Assembly: GCA_964580305.1 (NCBI GenBank)
Contig: CAZOKL010000086.1
Coordinates: forward strand, 1-8,880
Direction of reading: 5' to 3'
Origin: Phocaeicola_A sp964580305
Lineage (GTDB): Bacteria > Bacteroidota > Bacteroidia > Bacteroidales > Bacteroidaceae
Length of the DNA stretch: 8,880 nucleotides
In this document: positions 6,571 through 8,880 of the stretch, piece after piece
How positions within the stretch are numbered: position 1 is the stretch's first letter
Layout: each line of letters starts with the position of its first letter
Position numbers and translations under genes: made by a program
Notes under the pieces: generated by a model
Seen by the model: only the letters and a program-made list of their open reading frames with translations
Databases searched by the model: none
Told to the model about the DNA's origin: nothing

Positions 6571-7919
6571 CAACGAGTGACATTCTGATTATCGGCGCCG
6601 GGCCGGGCGGATATGACACGGCCGTGCAGGCTGCTAAACAAGGACTGACTGTGACCATTGTGGAAGCTGCCCGCGTGGGAGGCACTTGCCTCAACGAAGG
6701 CTGCATCCCCACCAAGGCTTTTTGCCGCAATGCCGCCTTGCTTGACGAACTCCGAGAGGCTGAGACCTACGGCATCGAGGGCTGTACTTACACCTTCGAC
6801 TTCCAGAAGGCACGCGAACGCAAGAATCAGGTGGTGGAAACGCTGCGTTCAGGCGTGGAAACACTGCTGAAGCACAAGAACATACGCCTTGTCTATGGGA
6901 AAGCATCATTCCAAGATGCACACACCGTTGCCGTCGACGGCGAACTCTACACGGCCGGGCACATCATCATTGCCACCGGTTCGGTCACCAAATACCTCCC
7001 CATCGAGGGGCTTCGTCAGTCCGGTGTGCTGACATCGCGTGAAATGCTCGACATCGACCACGTGCCGCAGCGGCTCTGCATCATCGGTGCAGGCGTCATC
7101 GGCATGGAGTTCGCATCCATCTTCCACAGCTTCGGGAGCCGGGTGACGGTGCTGGAATTCATGAAGGAGATTCTGCCCAACTTCGATACGGACATTGCCA
7201 AGCGCCTCAAACAGACGCTCTCGAAGCGAGGCATTGAGATTGTCAACCAAGCCGGAGTGAAGGCCGTGGAGCGTGGCGACGACGGCACGCTGACCGTGCA
7301 TTATGAGCAGAAGGGCGCGATGAAGACGTGCGAGGCCGACACCGTGTTGCTGGCTGTGGGGCGTGCGGCCAACGTGGACTCGCTCAACCTCGCCGACGTC
7401 GGCATCGACTTCACACCCAAGGGCATACCCGTCAATGAGAACATGCAGACCAATGTGCCCCACATTTATGCCATAGGCGATGTGAACGGTCGCTGCATGC
7501 TGGCTCACGCAGCGACTTTCCAGGGCATGCGCGCCCTGCATCACATCATGGGCCGGACAGATGTCATCCGTCTCGACATCGTGCCGGCAGCCGTGTTCAC
7601 TTCGCCCGAAGCCGCAATGGTCGGCTTGACAGAGGAGCAGTGCAAGACACAGGGCATTGCCTACGTTGCCAAGAAATCTTTCTTCCGTGCCAACGGCAAA
7701 GCCGTCAGCATGAATGAGACCGACGGCATGTGCAAACTCCTGGCCGACAGCGAGGGACGCATCTTGGGCTGTCACCTGTTTGGCGCTCACGCAGCCGACC
7801 TCGTTCAGGAAGTCTGTGCACTGATGAACCGCAATGCGACGGTGCAGGATTTCAAAGCCATCATACATGCTCATCCCACACTCGGCGAGGTGGTGCAAGC
7901 CGCAGCGCATGAGTTTTAA
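6567..7919 (+). CDS. lpdA: Dihydrolipoamide dehydrogenase (L-protein)
   Basis: This FAD flavoprotein reoxidises the dihydrolipoyl arm of GcvH with NAD+. It has 450 residues, in the normal range, with no N-terminal lipoyl domain. Domains in order: FAD-binding IIGAGPGGYDTA (8-19); the redox disulfide C41/C46 in GGTCLNEGCIPTK (38-50); the NAD-binding IIGAGVIGMEFA (172-183) followed by VLE at 195-197; the second FAD segment IYAIGDVNG (300-308); and the C-terminal interface with the catalytic His-Glu pair H436/E441 in HAHPTLGE. These distinguish it from glutathione or mercuric reductases. The start overlaps the gcvPB stop by 4 nt. Its place as last gene of the operon makes it the probable dedicated L-protein of glycine cleavage. 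It could also serve 2-oxoacid dehydrogenases if those exist elsewhere in the genome. Confidence 0.95.
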   Translation: MTTSDILIIGAGPGGYDTAVQAAKQGLTVTIVEAARVGGTCLNEGCIPTKAFCRNAALLDELREAETYGIEGCTYTFDFQKARERKNQVVETLRSGVETLLKHKNIRLVYGKASFQDAHTVAVDGELYTAGHIIIATGSVTKYLPIEGLRQSGVLTSREMLDIDHVPQRLCIIGAGVIGMEFASIFHSFGSRVTVLEFMKEILPNFDTDIAKRLKQTLSKRGIEIVNQAGVKAVERGDDGTLTVHYEQKGAMKTCEADTVLLAVGRAANVDSLNLADVGIDFTPKGIPVNENMQTNVPHIYAIGDVNGRCMLAHAATFQGMRALHHIMGRTDVIRLDIVPAAVFTSPEAAMVGLTEEQCKTQGIAYVAKKSFFRANGKAVSMNETDGMCKLLADSEGRILGCHLFGAHAADLVQEVCALMNRNATVQDFKAIIHAHPTLGEVVQAAAHEF

Positions 7920-7938
7920 TTGTCTTTTATAAAGTTGC

Positions 7939-7978
7939 TCCCGGCCGTATTCCTTGTGAATCGGTCGGGATTTTTTTT
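7939..7978 (+). terminator. Rho-independent terminator of the lplA-gcv-lpd operon
   Basis: CCCGGCCG (7940-7947) pairs with CGGTCGGG (7962-7969) including one G-U. It is topped by ATTC (7949-7952) with GAAT (7958-7961) around a CTTGT loop, with T7948 bulged and an extra T7939-A7970 pair at the base. A run of eight T (7971-7978) follows immediately. It lies 20 nt after the lpdA stop. This is a textbook intrinsic terminator and marks the operon's end. Confidence 0.9.
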
Positions 7979-8000
7979 GCGTACGGATACAGTCCGTTCG

Positions 8001-8088
8001 GAAACGGGTAAGTATGTAGTTGGAAACGCGTAAGTATGTAGTTGAAAATGCGTAAGTATGCATTTCTTACGGCATTAGTACCCGTTTT
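8001..8088. repeat. Four-unit array of the 22-nt repeat, three units forward and one inverted
   Basis: Four exact 22-nt blocks: 8001-8022, 8023-8044 and 8045-8066 on the plus strand, and 8067-8088 on the minus strand. Units begin GAAACGGG, GAAACGCG, AAAATGCG and AAAACGGG. The first two share the core TAAGTATGTA and end GTTG; the third has TAAGTATGCA. The outermost AAACGGGTA (8002-8010) pairs with TACCCGTTT (8079-8087). An inner hairpin forms from AATG-CGTAAG (8047-8056) with CTTACG and CATT (8066-8071, 8073-8076), around a loop containing ATGCAT. The array lies after the operon terminator and before the next promoter, so it should not be in a major transcript. Confidence 0.85.
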
Positions 8089-8219
8089 CAGAGGAGACGT
8101 AGCGGACATTTTTCCCGAAAAGCGGGAGTGGATGACGGATGCTTGTCGGCGGTGCTTTTTGATACGAATCCTTCTCACTTTTTAACGTTTTGTTCAAACA
8201 TGGTTCTTATTTTGATGTG
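8089..8219. other. Spacer with no gene seen
   Basis: No protein-like frame or RNA gene is apparent between the repeat array and the putative promoter. A small stem TCCCG-AAAAG-CGGGA is present near 8112-8126 but lacks a following T-run in the plus direction. The minus-strand frame that spans 7927-8178 is largely a translation of the repeat array. Confidence 0.4.
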
Positions 8220-8227
8220 TATCTTTG
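8220..8227 (+). promoter_or_regulatory. Bacteroidetes -7 promoter element, probable promoter of the MaoC gene
   Basis: TATCTTTG matches TAnnTTTG exactly. No good -33 TTTG lies at 19-21 nt upstream; a TTTG at 8189-8192 is 27 nt away. The assignment therefore rests on the -7 box and on the position, downstream of a strong terminator and about 135 nt before the hydratase gene. Confidence 0.45.
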
Positions 8228-8254
8228 AGTGGTTTTTTCAGAACAGAATAGCTT

Positions 8255-8353
8255 ATGGCGACAACTAAAGAAATGACTTCAGTATCGTGCAAAAGTTCGG
8301 CGCTCATGACTATTCGGCGGCATGGCAAGAATGTAAGTGTTATTAGATATTAA
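8255..8353 (+). CDS. Possible 32-residue small basic protein or leader ORF
   Basis: An ATG at 8255 opens a frame of 32 codons ending TAA at 8351-8353. The peptide begins MATTKEMTSVSC and ends RRHGKNVSVIRY. It is basic and has no membrane segment or signal peptide. It starts about 28 nt after the -7 box at 8220-8227, a spacing like that of the other genes here, and stops 10 nt before the ATG of the MaoC gene, as a translated leader or small first gene would. I do not recognise the peptide. A chance frame in an untranslated leader is the main alternative, since frames of this length are common by chance. Confidence 0.25.
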   Translation: MATTKEMTSVSCKSSALMTIRRHGKNVSVIRY

Positions 8354-8363
8354 TTGTTTGATT

Positions 8364-8828
8364 ATGAGTAAAGTGATTATTAATTCGTATGACGACTTTG
8401 CCAGCCTGCTGGGACAGGAAATTGGAAAGTCGGATTATTTGCAGGTGACTCAGGAGCGCATCAATCTGTTTGCCGATGCCACGCTTGACCATCAGTGGAT
8501 TCACGTCGACCCTGAACGTGCCAAGGAAGAAAGTCCGTTCAAGTCGACCATTGCACACGGTTACTTGACCTTGTCCTTGCTTCCCTACTTTTGGAACCAA
8601 ATCATTGAGGTGAATAATCTGAAGATGATGATTAATTACGGACTGGACAAAATGAAGTTCGGTCAGGCCGTGTTGACGGGCGACCGCATACGGCTGGTGG
8701 CTTCCTTGCATTCGATAGCCAATCTGCGTGGAGTGACGAAGGCCGACGTCAAGTTTTCCATAGAGATTGAAGGGGCCTCCAAAAAGGCTCTGGAGGGAAT
8801 CGCCACGTTTCTGTATTATTTCAAGTAA
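8364..8828 (+). CDS. MaoC/NodN-type hot-dog-fold (R)-specific enoyl-CoA hydratase
   Basis: The 154-residue protein belongs to the MaoC-like dehydratase superfamily, whose members hydrate trans-2-enoyl-CoA to (R)-3-hydroxyacyl-CoA. The hydratase-2 motif reads LDHQWIHVDPERAKE (41-55), giving the catalytic Asp42 and His47 in the canonical D-x4-H spacing. FKSTIAHGYLTLSLLP (59-74) follows. The DHQWIH form, instead of the DxNPxH of PhaJ, is typical of the NodN / Rv0130-like subgroup. It is a single hot-dog domain expected to act as a dimer; the acyl substrate cannot be read from sequence. The frame is open upstream to a GTG at 8337, but ATG 8364 is chosen because MSKVIINSYDDFASLLGQEIG matches the usual N-terminus. 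A strong terminator separates it from the gcv operon, so a role in glycine metabolism is not implied. Confidence 0.88.
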   Translation: MSKVIINSYDDFASLLGQEIGKSDYLQVTQERINLFADATLDHQWIHVDPERAKEESPFKSTIAHGYLTLSLLPYFWNQIIEVNNLKMMINYGLDKMKFGQAVLTGDRIRLVASLHSIANLRGVTKADVKFSIEIEGASKKALEGIATFLYYFK

Positions 8829-8880
8829 GGCGTTTGGCTGTGTCGGGTGGCTGCAAAGAAGACCGGCATGTGAAGGGGTG
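8829..8880. other. Downstream sequence to window edge, nothing recognised
   Basis: The last 52 bases after the hydratase stop contain no T-tract terminator or gene start that can be supported. The downstream neighbour is outside the window. Confidence 0.4.

Noticed and set aside
5290..8063. Long minus-strand frames opposite gcvPB (5290-6048) and lpdA (6906-8063)
   Set aside because: They are antisense shadows. The 6906-8063 frame moreover begins inside the 8001-8088 repeat array, crosses the terminator and has no protein-like domains.
8001..8088. Integron attC site or insertion sequence end
   Set aside because: There is a pairing outer arm (AAACGGGTA/TACCCGTTT), but no attC R'/R'' core, no transposase or integrase and no target-site duplication. 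The internal 22-nt phasing is better explained as a repeat family.
8112..8126. Small TCCCG/CGGGA stem as a terminator
   Set aside because: It is only five base pairs. The T-run precedes rather than follows it on the plus strand, and the operon already ends at the strong terminator at 7939-7978.
8337..8363. Upstream GTG start for the MaoC gene
   Set aside because: The extra nine residues are not typical of the family, and ATG 8364 gives the expected N-terminus. The extension would also overlap the possible small ORF.

Overview
The window looks like a chromosomal segment from a gut-type Bacteroidales bacterium (Bacteroides/Phocaeicola/Prevotella relatives). This rests on three perfect matches to the Bacteroidetes -7 promoter element TAnnTTTG placed before genes, start codons with A/T-rich leaders and no clear Shine-Dalgarno sequence, and the character of the proteins. 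The genus cannot be fixed from the sequence alone.

Layout, left to right. (1) Positions 4-681, minus strand: a membrane-anchored TPR protein of YfgM-like architecture, with its own promoter at about 730-761. (2) Positions 682-1179: a divergent spacer of about 500 bp holding a five-unit, 22-nt-phased repeat (860-969), a weak GC-rich stem and the promoter of the next operon. (3) Positions 1180-7919, plus strand: six tightly packed genes, lplA-gcvT-gcvH-gcvPA-gcvPB-lpdA, closed by a strong intrinsic terminator (7939-7978). (4) Positions 7979-8363: a second spacer with a four-unit repeat of the same family (8001-8088), a promoter-like -7 box and a possible 32-codon small ORF. (5) Positions 8364-8828: a MaoC/NodN-type hot-dog-fold hydratase, followed by 52 bp with no gene.

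The six-gene operon is a self-contained glycine cleavage system. GcvPA/GcvPB (P-protein in two subunits) decarboxylate glycine and pass the aminomethyl group to the lipoyl arm of GcvH. GcvT releases ammonia and transfers the one-carbon unit to tetrahydrofolate. The dedicated dihydrolipoamide dehydrogenase reoxidises GcvH with NAD+, and the ligase LplA attaches lipoate to GcvH Lys64. A strong hairpin between gcvH and gcvPA could set different amounts of the T/H and P/L parts.

The least explained feature is the pair of phased 22-nt repeat arrays in the two spacers flanking the operon. They share a unit structure but carry locus-specific variable cores. They are arranged as mirror images pointing away from the operon, and both lie outside the predicted transcripts. 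The metabolic genes themselves belong to well-known families.
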